A DNA stretch of 64,000 bases from B10-G9 sp963712165. GTDB lineage: Bacteria > Chloroflexota > Anaerolineae > Anaerolineales > UBA11858. The translations under genes and the position numbers were made by a program. The notes beneath the pieces are model-generated. The model was given only the letters and a program-made list of their open reading frames with translations. It ran no database searches and had not been told where the DNA came from. Positions 14,826 through 23,907 of the stretch are shown in pieces (position 1 is the stretch's first letter; every line of letters starts with the position of its first letter). Location: NCBI GenBank assembly GCA_963712165.1, contig CAVQGY010000002.1:1054001-1118000 (forward strand), read 5' to 3'.

Positions 14826-15140
14826 GGCTGTTTCCTTCAAGGATTTAGGTCCACCTGGTTGCTGAGTGTGTGTTAATAGTATATCCCTTTTGGTAAGCCT
14901 ACCAGCAAATCAGCCAGGTTGATCCCAAGTTGTATTTATTTGACATCACGGCTGATGGTAATACCTTCTGCCTGGAAAATGGGACTACACCTTTGATCTG
15001 ATCACCCTGCTTTTTCCGCTTTTTTAGCTTCATTCAGACATTTCTTCCCTCAATTTGGATCTCTATTCAATAGCAGACAGGCCTTCCATAACATAAAAAG
15101 CATGATGATAGCCCGATATGCCAACATACCTTAAAAATTG
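14826..15140. other. Intergenic, upstream of the cytochrome gene
   Basis: AT-rich spacer of about 315 nt between divergent units. A TATACT-like box for the cytochrome gene lies near 14877-14890 on the minus strand; nothing else is evident. Confidence 0.5.
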
Positions 15141-15170
15141 TTGACAGTGCCTCATTTCTCATGCTACAGT
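15141..15170 (+). promoter_or_regulatory. Promoter of the candidate noncoding RNA
   Basis: TTGACA (15141-15146), 18-bp spacer, TACAGT (15165-15170). It reads into a GC-rich, non-coding segment. Confidence 0.65.
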
Positions 15171-15176
15171 ACTGGT

Positions 15177-15395
15177 ACTCCATTTACGTCGGAAGGACAG
15201 TTTGCTCCTGCATCGGGTATCAGGAGGAGTGGGTTTTGGGGGTTTACCCGGTCCTGGACAAACGGTCTGTGAGGTGGGTTTTCTAGAACTACGAGGTGTA
15301 TGCGCTGCCCGCCAAATCATCACCTCCGCGCTGCTGTCTGGTGTCCCGACGCACCAAATCAAGGACTAAGTCCGCTCCAAGGGCTTAGTCCTTAT
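15177..15395 (+). ncRNA. Candidate structured noncoding RNA, family unassigned
   Basis: A GC-rich island of about 215 nt in AT-rich sequence, bounded by a promoter and a hairpin terminator. It can fold as a long irregular rod: CGTCGG (15187-15192) with CCGACG (near 15346-15351), GGACAG with CTGTCT, then GGAGG (15223-15227) with CCTCC (15322-15326) and further G-rich/C-rich pairs. CTCCTG/CAGGAG (15205-15226) can make a small side hairpin. A rod with an asymmetric bubble and length near 180 nt recalls 6S RNA, but no conserved sequence confirms it. It lacks the SRP, tmRNA and RNase P signature motifs. Confidence 0.5.
15361..15393 (+). terminator. Terminator of the candidate noncoding RNA
   Basis: AAGGACTAAGTCC (from 15361) pairs with GGCTTAGTCCTT (ending 15392) around a short loop, followed by ATGATTT. 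The stem resembles the GACGAAGTC family. Confidence 0.65.
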
Positions 15396-15728
15396 GATTT
15401 AAAGAGATCGGCAAGCCAGGTGGGAGTTATGCCTTATAGCTTGGGGGATATAAATATGTTGGGGGTATTGCCTATGCTATAATGAAAAAAATGCTTGATT
15501 GAAACTTAGACGTAACCTTGCATAATGTGTTGGAAACCAAAATTTATTGGTTGGGAAAATACACAGGATTGTGAGGTTATTTTTATACGTGTAGCTTGAG
15601 ATAAGTCCATATAACAAAACCAACTGCATTATAGATATCATTATTGAGACACTTCATAGTCGTAAGAAGAATTCAATACAATAAAATCATTTCCATCATT
15701 TAACTAGAATACATTCTTATAGGAAATT
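15396..15728. other. AT-rich leader of the TPR lipoprotein gene
   Basis: An extended -10 box TGCTATAAT (15475-15483) could start a transcript with a 240-nt untranslated leader for the gene at 15729. No other signal seen. Confidence 0.4.
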
Positions 15729-17390
15729 GTGAATAAAACCAAGCAATCTTCTCAGCAACATTCAATTATCCTGGTATCATTACTATTGCTTATTATTAGC
15801 ACCAGCTGCATTTTTGGGTCACTGCTTGATAATCTCATTAATCCTCTAGCAGCTGATACATCAAATCCAGTCAGAATAAAATCAACCCAACCTCGAATAT
15901 CCCCTACCCCTTCTCCAACTCCCAGTGACCTGGAACTATTTATGCATCTGCAACCAGAAATCAGCCAAGCTATCTACCTGCAGCAAGTCGAAGGAAATTG
16001 CGTCGATGCCATACCACTGTGGAATAAAGTCCTTGATCAACTTCCAGATTACGCCAAAGGTTATTATTATCGAGGGTCCTGTTTTTACTTACTTGGCTCT
16101 ACAAGTCAGCTTTTTGAAGTCATTAGTAGTGATTTTTATTCTCTTGGTTATGCCGATGCGATCAAGGGCCTTCAAATTGGCCCCGAATCCGGTCATTACT
16201 ATGATCTCAAATTCGCACTCGAAGGTCGTTTAGGAGTATTGGAGGATTTTCGGATTGATCGATTGGAGTGGTATTCAACCGCTATCGGATCTCATCTTCG
16301 AGCGATTGACTTAGGTTTAAGAGACATCGGGGGCAATCGAGGCATAGGCTTCGAATTGATAGAGAACCTGCGTTGTGATGAAGCATTAGCCTATTTTCAG
16401 GAACTAGAATCGATCATGGATCCAGATTTCTTGCCAAGTGCAGGTATACACACCGGTTATGCTGAAAGCTATTTGTGCTTAAAGGATTATGACCAGGCGC
16501 TAGATCATATCAACCTTGCTCTAGAACTGTATCCAACACCTGAAAGAGAGTTCACAAAAGCACTGATTGACCTGAATTCTGGAAATTTGCACGAGGCTTT
16601 GGAGTTGCTTAATAAAAGTATTGATGAGAAACCAGAACACCATGGCAGGCGCTACTATCTCCGCGCGCTTATCCATTACGAATTAGGAAACCCTGAACTT
16701 GCTTTGCCTGACCTTGCCAGAGGCCAACGTAATACCTGGGGTGATTATCTTGAAAGATCATATGTCTTGGGTCGAATAGCCTTAGACAAGGGAAATGATT
16801 TAGAAGGTATTGATCACGTTAAACTAGCAGAAGCATCTCTCTTTATTCATGAAGTGCCCAGGATTTATGATCAAACGGTATCACTTCTAGAGGATTATCA
16901 TACTGAACCTCTCTATCCTACCCCCACACCAGATAATCAACCAACCTTGACACCAATATCACCATACAGCGATCAAGCATATTTCACTCCTACACCTGCA
17001 ACAGATCATTCTCGTTTCACACTGGCAAATTACAGTGGTACAGGAATGATCTATTTTGAGGATTACGCAAGAATAGGCATATCATTTCGTCCAAATCAAC
17101 GTGTTGAGATCGAAGAAGTTTACTCAATTATTGTTCACGTAGATCCCGGTCCGAGATCACAAGAAGACCTTGGCCTATCTGTTGAATGTGTCTCGCTCGA
17201 TGGAATTTGGAATACTCCTCAACATCCTATGGAATTCGAAGACTTACATTCTGGACCTAATATTATTGCTGATATAACCCATTGCGTTGATAGCACAGGT
17301 TTCATGAATCTATTATTCTGGAATATTAGCGGCAGTCCTATTTCCCTTAAAAATATCGGTATAGAGATTGATGCTGTCCGCCCAAATTAA
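15729..17390 (+). CDS. TPR-repeat lipoprotein with unique C-terminal domain
   Basis: A GTG start behind AGGAAATT gives 553 residues. The signal peptide ends in the lipobox IISTSC, so it is exported and lipid-anchored. A Thr/Pro stretch is followed by about six or seven TPR-like helical pairs (for example AIPLWNKVLDQLPDYAKGYY, SYLCLKDYDQALDHINLALE). A TPTP-rich linker (about 398-425) leads to a C-terminal beta-rich domain of about 130 residues starting at the NYSGTGMIYFEDY region. Both the TPR part and the C-terminal domain match the next gene, so the two are paralogues. Function unknown; a scaffold outside the cell is the simplest reading. Confidence 0.75.
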   Translation: MNKTKQSSQQHSIILVSLLLLIISTSCIFGSLLDNLINPLAADTSNPVRIKSTQPRISPTPSPTPSDLELFMHLQPEISQAIYLQQVEGNCVDAIPLWNKVLDQLPDYAKGYYYRGSCFYLLGSTSQLFEVISSDFYSLGYADAIKGLQIGPESGHYYDLKFALEGRLGVLEDFRIDRLEWYSTAIGSHLRAIDLGLRDIGGNRGIGFELIENLRCDEALAYFQELESIMDPDFLPSAGIHTGYAESYLCLKDYDQALDHINLALELYPTPEREFTKALIDLNSGNLHEALELLNKSIDEKPEHHGRRYYLRALIHYELGNPELALPDLARGQRNTWGDYLERSYVLGRIALDKGNDLEGIDHVKLAEASLFIHEVPRIYDQTVSLLEDYHTEPLYPTPTPDNQPTLTPISPYSDQAYFTPTPATDHSRFTLANYSGTGMIYFEDYARIGISFRPNQRVEIEEVYSIIVHVDPGPRSQEDLGLSVECVSLDGIWNTPQHPMEFEDLHSGPNIIADITHCVDSTGFMNLLFWNISGSPISLKNIGIEIDAVRPN

Positions 17391-17634
17391 TAAGAGAAAC
17401 CGAAGTAACACAATTTCATATCCCATTAAGAGTACTTATCAGAATAATCCAGTCACATCTTTCCATTTTTATCCTTACAGAAACTTTAATCATCAGAATT
17501 CACTCACTTAATCATATACAATCAATATGGTGATATTCATCTTTTCCTTATTCGTTCCCCCTTTTAGGAATTTCTAGTCATACTAAGTAAAGGTCATGCC
17601 TGATCAGGATCTATCCTAACAAAGGTGTTCTACA
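17391..17634. other. Intergenic spacer between the two paralogues
   Basis: AT-rich, 244 nt, with no clear hairpin or promoter. Confidence 0.4.
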
Positions 17635-19707
17635 ATGGAGATCAAATCTCTCATTTCCTCAGCAATTCAAGCTATCAAGGATAATGATTTGGACACAGCC
17701 AGGCGATTGCTTTCCCAGGCTGTCAAAACGGATCCAGAATCTGAAGCTGCTTGGACCCTGTTGGGCCACTGCCTGGAGAATCGAGAGAAGAAGATCTACT
17801 GCTTTAGGAAGGCCCTCAGCATCAACCCGGAAAACGAAACCGCCCAGCGTTTGCTTCGATCACTGGAGCCAGTATTCGATGAGCCATCCCCCTTCCCGGA
17901 TTTCGAGTCTGCCCCAGATATCCCTCCCCCGCAGGACGAACTCCCTCCGGAGAAAGCCCCAAAGAAGTCTAAAACGGGAAAAATTCTAGTCTTCACGATC
18001 TGCCTGCTTTTAGGGTTCACCCTGATCGGCCTGCCACTTTGGATCAATCTCAACTCTGCCATTGTGCCCCCGGATTTTGTCTATCGCCCCGCTCAGATCC
18101 TAACTGCGATAACTTCTGGTGATTTCTCGAATATCAGCCTCAGACCCAAGAATAGGATCAGTGTTCCAACCCCGGCGAATACAATAGAAAGTGAACCATT
18201 ATCATTAGATCTTGGAGAAATCCCAGAAAGCCGCTATGAACGTTATGTTTATACCGAACCAATGAAAAAAGAGGCGACTGTTCTATTCAGGGCTGATAAA
18301 TACGCTGAAGCAGCTTTACTTTGGGATGAGATCCTGGCTATAACGCCTGATTATGCCTTTGGCTATCTTGCCCGGGCTCAGTGCTATTATTTCCTGGGAC
18401 GTTATGACCAGCGCATTCTCCAGGAAACCCGGGAATATTATGACAGAGCCTATTGGGATCTGGAACAAGCGCTTGAATTGGGATTGGAACTGGGTAAGGT
18501 TTATGACACCCAATACGACCTTTTCCTCAGTCGGGGCAATTTAGAGGAATACCGTATCAATAGAGATCTATGGTATGAAATGGGACTGGAGGCGAATCTA
18601 GTCTCGATTGACAAGGGCATTCGACCCGAGTGGGGAAACCGCAACCTTGGTTTTCAGCTATTTGAACTGGGTAGATGTGAAGAAGCTTTGGAATATTTCC
18701 AGAAGCTGGAAGCGATCAATGACGTTGAAAGCGCAGGCATTTATACCGGCCTAGCTGATTCCTACCTCTGCCTCAAAGATTATGAACAAGCCTTGCATTA
18801 TATAGATCTGGCTCTGGATCTGTTCTATTCTCATGAAAGAGAGCAAACCAGAGCGATAATCCAGGTGAATGATGGTCAGCTGGAAGAAGCATTGGAATAC
18901 TTTGACAAGGACATCGCTGTCAGTCCCAATTACGGAGCGAGGAGGTACTGGATTCGGGCAGCGATCTATTATGAGATGGGAGATAATGATCAAGCCCTGG
19001 AAAATATTTACGAATCTTATGGTAAGTCCTGGGGAAATAAGGGGGTCCAGTCCTATGTCCTGGGCCGGATCGCAATTGATGAAGGTGATTTAGAAGGAGG
19101 ACTTAACCATCTGCTGGACGCTGAAGCGACCATGAAGCGTGTTGACATGCCCAGATACTATGACTGGATCGTGGCTGAGATCGAAAGGCTGGGCGGCACA
19201 CCTCTCTACCCCACGCCAACACCCAATACATATCCCACACCAACTCCGATCCCTCCTTTGCCAGATCACCTCTACGTTACACCCACTCCTCCATTTGCTT
19301 TTGCTTCTTTATCAACCGTGAACTATAGTGGAACTAGTATCCGATTGATCGAAGAAAGAAAAGCTGTAGATTATAAGTTCCACCCTGACACTCCCATCCA
19401 GGTGGATCGGGTCACTGCCTTATACCTCTATCTGGACACAGATCATGAACATGATGAGATCGATCTCCAGTACGAGTGCATTCCTAAGAATGGATCCTGG
19501 GCCACGGTAAGCAACCCGATCAACTATATCAATCTCTATCCGGGAGAGAACCAGATCAAGTATCCGGATGAGTGTGTTCCTGAGAATGGAATCATCTATA
19601 TCTCTGTCATTAACCTCGGTGAGATCGACACCTTGGTCAATGATCTCAGAATTAAGATGGAATTCATCAATAAGGACGGTGAGGAGGAGATCGTTGGCTA
19701 CCCCTAA
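17635..19707 (+). CDS. Large membrane-anchored TPR protein, paralogue of the preceding gene
   Basis: A 690-residue protein. Residues 1-80 form a cytoplasmic TPR-like pair (IQAIKDNDLDTARRLLSQAV, ENREKKIYCFRKALSINPEN). A Pro/Lys linker and one membrane helix (LVFTICLLLGFTLIGLPLWI, about 123-143) follow, then an outer TPR array homologous to the protein at 15729. It shares that protein's TPTP-rich linker and its C-terminal domain (NYSGTSIRLIEERKAVDYKF onward). It differs by having a cytoplasmic TPR head and a helix instead of a lipid anchor, so it could link inside and outside. Its GC content is higher than that of its neighbour. Function unknown. Confidence 0.75.
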   Translation: MEIKSLISSAIQAIKDNDLDTARRLLSQAVKTDPESEAAWTLLGHCLENREKKIYCFRKALSINPENETAQRLLRSLEPVFDEPSPFPDFESAPDIPPPQDELPPEKAPKKSKTGKILVFTICLLLGFTLIGLPLWINLNSAIVPPDFVYRPAQILTAITSGDFSNISLRPKNRISVPTPANTIESEPLSLDLGEIPESRYERYVYTEPMKKEATVLFRADKYAEAALLWDEILAITPDYAFGYLARAQCYYFLGRYDQRILQETREYYDRAYWDLEQALELGLELGKVYDTQYDLFLSRGNLEEYRINRDLWYEMGLEANLVSIDKGIRPEWGNRNLGFQLFELGRCEEALEYFQKLEAINDVESAGIYTGLADSYLCLKDYEQALHYIDLALDLFYSHEREQTRAIIQVNDGQLEEALEYFDKDIAVSPNYGARRYWIRAAIYYEMGDNDQALENIYESYGKSWGNKGVQSYVLGRIAIDEGDLEGGLNHLLDAEATMKRVDMPRYYDWIVAEIERLGGTPLYPTPTPNTYPTPTPIPPLPDHLYVTPTPPFAFASLSTVNYSGTSIRLIEERKAVDYKFHPDTPIQVDRVTALYLYLDTDHEHDEIDLQYECIPKNGSWATVSNPINYINLYPGENQIKYPDECVPENGIIYISVINLGEIDTLVNDLRIKMEFINKDGEEEIVGYP

Positions 19708-20812
19708 GAAAAATCGCTCTCTCGGATCATTTCTGGGGGCGAATAAATTGCGGCTGGGTATTGTTGGTTTCCTGGTAGGCTGCCTGTTGGCTGTGATCAG
19801 TGTCAGCCTGTTCTTCATCACCCAAACTTACAAAACCCTCAAAGCTGCGCCACAGTCATATTCCTCATCAGACTATCATGGGCTCCTGGAGGATTTTGAT
19901 CGCCTGCTTTTTATGGATCCGGAGGCTGGTTTTAACCTGATCGAGAGAGAGACAGAGTTCAACCCCAATGAAATGGACCAGTTGGAAGGTTTACTTAGAT
20001 TCGTGCAATATTATCAAAGTCAAGGTAATTCAGAAAAAGTTCTAGAAACTTACTGGCGTATCCACAACACCACCAAAGAATACCTCGAAGAGAATAAGTA
20101 CCCCAATGATCTGGCCTTGATCTATTTTCATGCCATTTCGGCCGCGAGAGGAATCGGTGATCTCACACTTGAAAACCGTCTTTATACAGAGATGCTGGAT
20201 GTGGCTCCTACATCGATAGAAAACATCTCCGATACCATCCCCTTAGCAAGGAACTATTATTACCTGGTAATTGCTTCTTATGATCAGGGCTATCGCGATG
20301 GTGATTGGGCGACTGCAATTAACTACTTTGATGCCATGGCTGTTGAGTTAAAATCCAGAATGGAGGAATCTCCTACAAGTGCAGAGATCATAGCAGCATA
20401 TGAATACATGACAAGGGTGTTCATGATTTTTTCAGATATGAGAACTGCCGCTCGCTATCAGGAGGAGATGAAGACCCTGTTATTAGAGGTCCTCAAAACA
20501 GCAACTGATTTCTCCGAGAAATCGATGATCTACAAGTATCTGGGAAATGCGGAACTGGTCCAGGGGAACTCTTCTATTGCGGCCGCCCACTTCCGCAAGA
20601 TGGTGGATTATTCACCCACAGCCAGTAATCTTAATCTTTTAGCAACAACCTATGCTAATTCCGGTGATTACGATTGCGCTTATAAATACTATGATATCTT
20701 GCTTAGAACTGAAGATCCATCGGGGGGAGCTTTCCATTATATTGCCAAGAATGCTAAATGGTCATTGGAGCAATTTGGTACAAACTGTGATCCTGATATA
20801 TGTTGTCCATAA
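19694..20812 (+). CDS. TPR-like protein with N-terminal membrane anchor
   Basis: The TTG at 19694 is chosen because GAGGAGG precedes it; an in-frame ATG further upstream lies inside the preceding gene. This gives 372 residues, overlapping that gene's end by 14 nt, so translation is coupled. It begins with a basic segment (MATPKKNRSLGSF), one membrane helix (LGIVGFLVGCLLAVISVSLF), then TPR-like helices (QYYQSQGNSEKVLETYWRIH, YLGNAELVQGNSSIAAAHFR, TYANSGDYDCAYKYYDILLR). It lacks the C-terminal domain of its neighbours. It is part of the same TPR cluster; function unknown. Confidence 0.7.
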   Translation: MATPKKNRSLGSFLGANKLRLGIVGFLVGCLLAVISVSLFFITQTYKTLKAAPQSYSSSDYHGLLEDFDRLLFMDPEAGFNLIERETEFNPNEMDQLEGLLRFVQYYQSQGNSEKVLETYWRIHNTTKEYLEENKYPNDLALIYFHAISAARGIGDLTLENRLYTEMLDVAPTSIENISDTIPLARNYYYLVIASYDQGYRDGDWATAINYFDAMAVELKSRMEESPTSAEIIAAYEYMTRVFMIFSDMRTAARYQEEMKTLLLEVLKTATDFSEKSMIYKYLGNAELVQGNSSIAAAHFRKMVDYSPTASNLNLLATTYANSGDYDCAYKYYDILLRTEDPSGGAFHYIAKNAKWSLEQFGTNCDPDICCP

Positions 20813-20924
20813 CATATCAAACACAATATACCCCTCATTCTATCTATTTCCAACCAGATCAATCGTTCATTCTTGTTACACTTAATGAAAAATGCTTCTC
20901 ATAACTTAAGTACACCTAACTAAA

Positions 20925-21620
20925 ATGAAACTGAATCAGATTGAGATCATCACGTTGTTTATCGGAGTAATGATAGCTTTCTTCCTATCATACTTATTGT
21001 TTCGGAGACTTTATTCAATCAATAAATCTGGAACCCAGAAAATCAAGCAGAATAAGAAATTAGCTAAAGAATTATATTTTTATTATGCCTGCAATCATTT
21101 CTTTATGATGAAGGAAGGAGAAACCGAGTTATATAACTCATTAGGTGGGGGAAACGAAGAAGACGAGCGTGCCTGGAGAGACGAATACATAAAAGACGCG
21201 CTATCAAGAGTAAACACAGAAGATGATCTACCTTTATGGTCGTTAATGAATTCTGGTGCATGGGAAGCGATCCCTGAACTGGTGAACCTCGATGATTATG
21301 GCGATGGTTACATGAAATATTGGTTTGCTTTTACATTGCAGGAATTATCTTTTAGATTTTTCTGCTCGGAGGAGTACAAAAGACTAGCTCTTCAGAAAGC
21401 ATATTCACTTTATAGTGAGTTACAAAATAATTCCATTATCATATCTGATGAGCATCGCAAGCGGATTAATCCAAGCACACTAGTACATTTCAAAGTAGAA
21501 TCTGCTGAAGAATACATCAAGGTCCGCACAGATAGTAATCTTGGTGAAGTAACATGGCATAAATATCTTGATCCAGATGACCTTGAGGATTTCAACTCAA
21601 GGTTATTTACCAAACTATAA
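20925..21620 (+). CDS. Single-helix membrane protein, unknown
   Basis: A 231-residue protein with an N-terminal membrane helix (IITLFIGVMIAFFLSYLLF), then a mainly helical, charged cytoplasmic or outer domain (KELYFYYACNHFFMMKEGET, AWRDEYIKDALSRVNTEDDL). No family is recognised and there is no clear SD before the ATG. It closes the TPR-rich, low-GC cluster that starts at 15729, 112 nt behind the preceding gene. Confidence 0.6.
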   Translation: MKLNQIEIITLFIGVMIAFFLSYLLFRRLYSINKSGTQKIKQNKKLAKELYFYYACNHFFMMKEGETELYNSLGGGNEEDERAWRDEYIKDALSRVNTEDDLPLWSLMNSGAWEAIPELVNLDDYGDGYMKYWFAFTLQELSFRFFCSEEYKRLALQKAYSLYSELQNNSIIISDEHRKRINPSTLVHFKVESAEEYIKVRTDSNLGEVTWHKYLDPDDLEDFNSRLFTKL

Positions 21621-21803
21621 TCAACTAACTAAATCGTGTGCTATTTGTGTGCAATTGGGGGAAAAGTAATATACAGAATATAACCAATAGACACTATTTT
21701 CCTTCCATTTCCCCTCTAAAATCTATTCCTCTCGATGGGAAGCTCAAATAGCAGAGTACATTTAAGCCACTGGTTGGGATGCCATTTCTGACAAGTTCTG
21801 AAG

Positions 21804-21809
21804 TATACT
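21804..21809 (+). promoter_or_regulatory. -10 box next to a start codon (possible leaderless start)
   Basis: TATACT ends 6 nt before the ATG at 21816, and no SD is present. A -35 box is weak. Confidence 0.4.
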
Positions 21810-21815
21810 GAAATC

Positions 21816-22370
21816 ATGGCATCCAAAAAACGATGGTCTCGGATTGCCCTGATCTTATTGATCACCCTGGTTGGGGGTATTATCTTCCTGGAGCTTGGTT
21901 CACGCTGGTACTACAAAGACGATTTGGAGGTCTTCTCACTACCCCCTGCCGCGGTGTGTGATCCGGCCCAGTATCCCCCGGATCCGGCCAGGCTGGCGGC
22001 CCTGGAAGATCTGCTGGATATCCGCCACCAGGGGAGGAGAATCACCCCTCAGGAGCTGGAAGATGTCCTGGTTGAGGCCCCCCAGGAGGATATGCCTGGC
22101 ATGAATGGCGTCTTCTGCAGCGGCATGGTCATCGTTAGCAAGCGGCTGTCTCCCTCCGCCCGACTTTATGTGGCCCGGCATGAGCTGGAGCATTATTTTC
22201 AAATCGAAGGGACTGGATGGCGGCTGCCAGGATTGGGAGCTGTGCGCCACCTGGGGGGCGGCCCGGGAATATCCCTGGGGTTTTATCACCACCATCAGCT
22301 CCTCCTTGTGGGAATCCGCCCGCAGCACCTCTATTTGGAATTTCCTGTTTGGTTCCTGGGAAATATTTAA
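21816..22370 (+). CDS. Membrane-anchored protein with HExxH motif
   Basis: A 184-residue protein with one N-terminal membrane helix (IALILLITLVGGIIFLELGS) and an outer domain. ARHELEHYFQIEG contains HELEH (122-126), the zinc-binding and catalytic core of many metallopeptidases; Cys48 and Cys101 may form a disulfide. A third zinc ligand is not obvious, although several His follow (VRHLGGG, GFYHHHQLLL). A small zincin-like protease is possible, but the domain is only about 150 residues and does not match a family I know. Monocistronic. Confidence 0.6.
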   Translation: MASKKRWSRIALILLITLVGGIIFLELGSRWYYKDDLEVFSLPPAAVCDPAQYPPDPARLAALEDLLDIRHQGRRITPQELEDVLVEAPQEDMPGMNGVFCSGMVIVSKRLSPSARLYVARHELEHYFQIEGTGWRLPGLGAVRHLGGGPGISLGFYHHHQLLLVGIRPQHLYLEFPVWFLGNI

Positions 22371-22419
22371 AGTCTATCTACTGCCTTAGAAAAAGAGGGA
22401 TTGGATCCCGCGAGTTCGC

Positions 22420-23094
22420 CTAGGCCTTTTCAATCCACCAGCTTTCCAGACGATGTATACGGGGATCATCGGGCAGATACCTGACAATCGCTCTCAAGCG
22501 GCCACCATCGACAGCTTCCCTGATCTCGGCCATCTGGCGCTGGATCCGGTCATTCTGCACCTGGCCGCGGAAGTCATCGGCATAGCGGTAGACCAATTGA
22601 GCGTAGATGGGATGGCTGCCGCGGATGCTGACCATATCCAGCTTGATGCTGTCCACCTCATAGAGGACACTTAGGCGGGAGAAGGTCTGGGACTTCCAGA
22701 TCCGCCGGCCGGCCAGGAATAGTCCCCACAATCCCAGGGCCAGGATCAGAGTGCCTGTGATTCCACTCCATCCCGCTGACCTGACCAGCCAGGCTAAAAA
22801 CAGGACCGTGGCTCCGGCCAGGATACTGAAGGTCAGGATCTCCCGCCAGAGAGGAAGGGTCAAGTCCTTTTCCTGCTCGCCCTGGTAAAAAACAATCATC
22901 GTATAGGCGCCCACCACAAACCCCTGCAGGAGGGGGATCAAGGTGGTTTCGAAACTGGACGAACGCATGCTGGTCCAGCACAAGCCGCAGGGCAGCAGGA
23001 CACCGGCGATGGCGATCAACATCAGATCCCGCCGGAGTTTCTTGTCTATCCCCTGGTCTGTGAGCTGGTCTTCAGGTTTATCTATCTTGTTCAT
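22420..23094 (-). CDS. Four-helix membrane protein with C-terminal DUF3592-like domain
   Basis: The ATG at 23094 (MNKIDKPEDQ) gives 224 residues; a longer reading has an unconvincing N-terminus. It has four helices (LMLIAIAGVLLPCGLCW, IPLLQGFVVGAYTMIVFY, LTFSILAGATVLFLAWLV, ITGTLILALGLWGLFLA), then a soluble tail with YAQLVYRYADDFRGQVQN and LRAIVRYLPDDPRIHRLESW, which recalls the DUF3592 pattern. Function unknown. It lies 37 nt downstream of the Cys-rich protein gene and is probably cotranscribed with it. Confidence 0.6.
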   Translation of the reverse strand: MNKIDKPEDQLTDQGIDKKLRRDLMLIAIAGVLLPCGLCWTSMRSSSFETTLIPLLQGFVVGAYTMIVFYQGEQEKDLTLPLWREILTFSILAGATVLFLAWLVRSAGWSGITGTLILALGLWGLFLAGRRIWKSQTFSRLSVLYEVDSIKLDMVSIRGSHPIYAQLVYRYADDFRGQVQNDRIQRQMAEIREAVDGGRLRAIVRYLPDDPRIHRLESWWIEKA

Positions 23095-23131
23095 AATATA
23101 TTTCTTATTTGGAATGATCCTTGATAAGGAC

Positions 23132-23842
23132 TCAATCCCTATCTGGTAAATGGATCGCGATCCGGCACACATCGCCGCCGGTCATGACGCTATCCAGGAC
23201 TTCCACATCAACCGGCTCTCCCAGGATCTCCTCCCAGATTCCCTGGTAGAATCCTGCCCCGCAGTAGCAGTATTCGACTGGCAAGACCGGATCAGACCCG
23301 ATCTGTTCCCGCACCCGGGGGCAGTGGCAGTACAGACGGCGCTTTTCTTGGGGGTCATCCTCCTGAAAATAGTCCCGCAAGTAGCCCGATTTGGGGATCT
23401 TTGTGGCCAGGATGGTATTCCCCTGGCGAATGCCCGCCAGGCCCCAGCCCCGCTGGATGATCTCCTTGACCAGTTCACCTTCCAGCTGGAGACCCTCCCG
23501 CAGGAAAGCCTCGAATTTAGCCTGGAGCCCGGCCAGGACCAGGTCAAGGTCTCCGGTTTCCTGGAAAAGTGACTTAATATCCTGAAGGTCCTCGACGGGA
23601 TAGCTGCAGTGGCAGCGGGTGAGGATCTCCTGGCGGGTCAGTTCATCGGCGGCACCTGTCAGGACCCCCAGCGCTCCGCAGGTCCAGAGCAGTTTTGCCC
23701 GGGATGTGCTGGGATCCTGGAGGGAATCCCCGCCCAGCATTACCTGCTCCCGGACCTCGCTCCCTGCCAGATCCTCCACAGCCCGGGCCAGCTTAGCCTG
23801 CCACTGGGTTTCAAAATCATTTGGTCGGTCCGTGCCGCTCAT
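23132..23842 (-). CDS. Cys-rich soluble protein (DUF6144/ATC-hydrolase-like, uncertain)
   Basis: A 236-residue protein without signal or membrane helix. Cysteine motifs are spread along it: WTCGALG, RCHCSYPVEDL, YCHCPRVREQI, YCYCGAGFYQGIW, and GGDVCRIAIHLP at the C-terminus. The paired CxC motifs and the ending resemble DUF6144 and the aminothiazoline-carboxylate-hydrolase-like group, but this is a weak family call. The cysteines may bind a metal or form redox pairs. It is divergent from the SagB-like oxidoreductase, which has a palindrome in the shared region. Confidence 0.5.
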   Translation of the reverse strand: MSGTDRPNDFETQWQAKLARAVEDLAGSEVREQVMLGGDSLQDPSTSRAKLLWTCGALGVLTGAADELTRQEILTRCHCSYPVEDLQDIKSLFQETGDLDLVLAGLQAKFEAFLREGLQLEGELVKEIIQRGWGLAGIRQGNTILATKIPKSGYLRDYFQEDDPQEKRRLYCHCPRVREQIGSDPVLPVEYCYCGAGFYQGIWEEILGEPVDVEVLDSVMTGGDVCRIAIHLPDRD

Positions 23843-23873
23843 AGTATATTCCTGGCCTTTCAGCGAGATTGTG

Positions 23874-23895
23874 TATAATAACGACTATTGTCGTT
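23874..23895 (+). promoter_or_regulatory. -10 box plus palindrome upstream of the SagB-like gene
   Basis: TATAAT (23874-23879) is followed at once by AACGAC-TATT-GTCGTT (23880-23895), a perfect 6+6 inverted repeat at the expected transcription start. It could be an operator or a leader hairpin. No good -35 box is visible. Confidence 0.45.
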
Positions 23896-23907
23896 GAGAA
23901 GTATAGC

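Noticed and set aside
15159..15362. Minus-strand 67-codon frame across the ncRNA island
   Set aside because: It overlaps a segment with plus-strand promoter and terminator and has a composition typical of antisense frames in GC-rich DNA.
15177..15395. SRP RNA, tmRNA or RNase P RNA
   Set aside because: The conserved sequence signatures of these RNAs are absent, so only a general ncRNA call is made.
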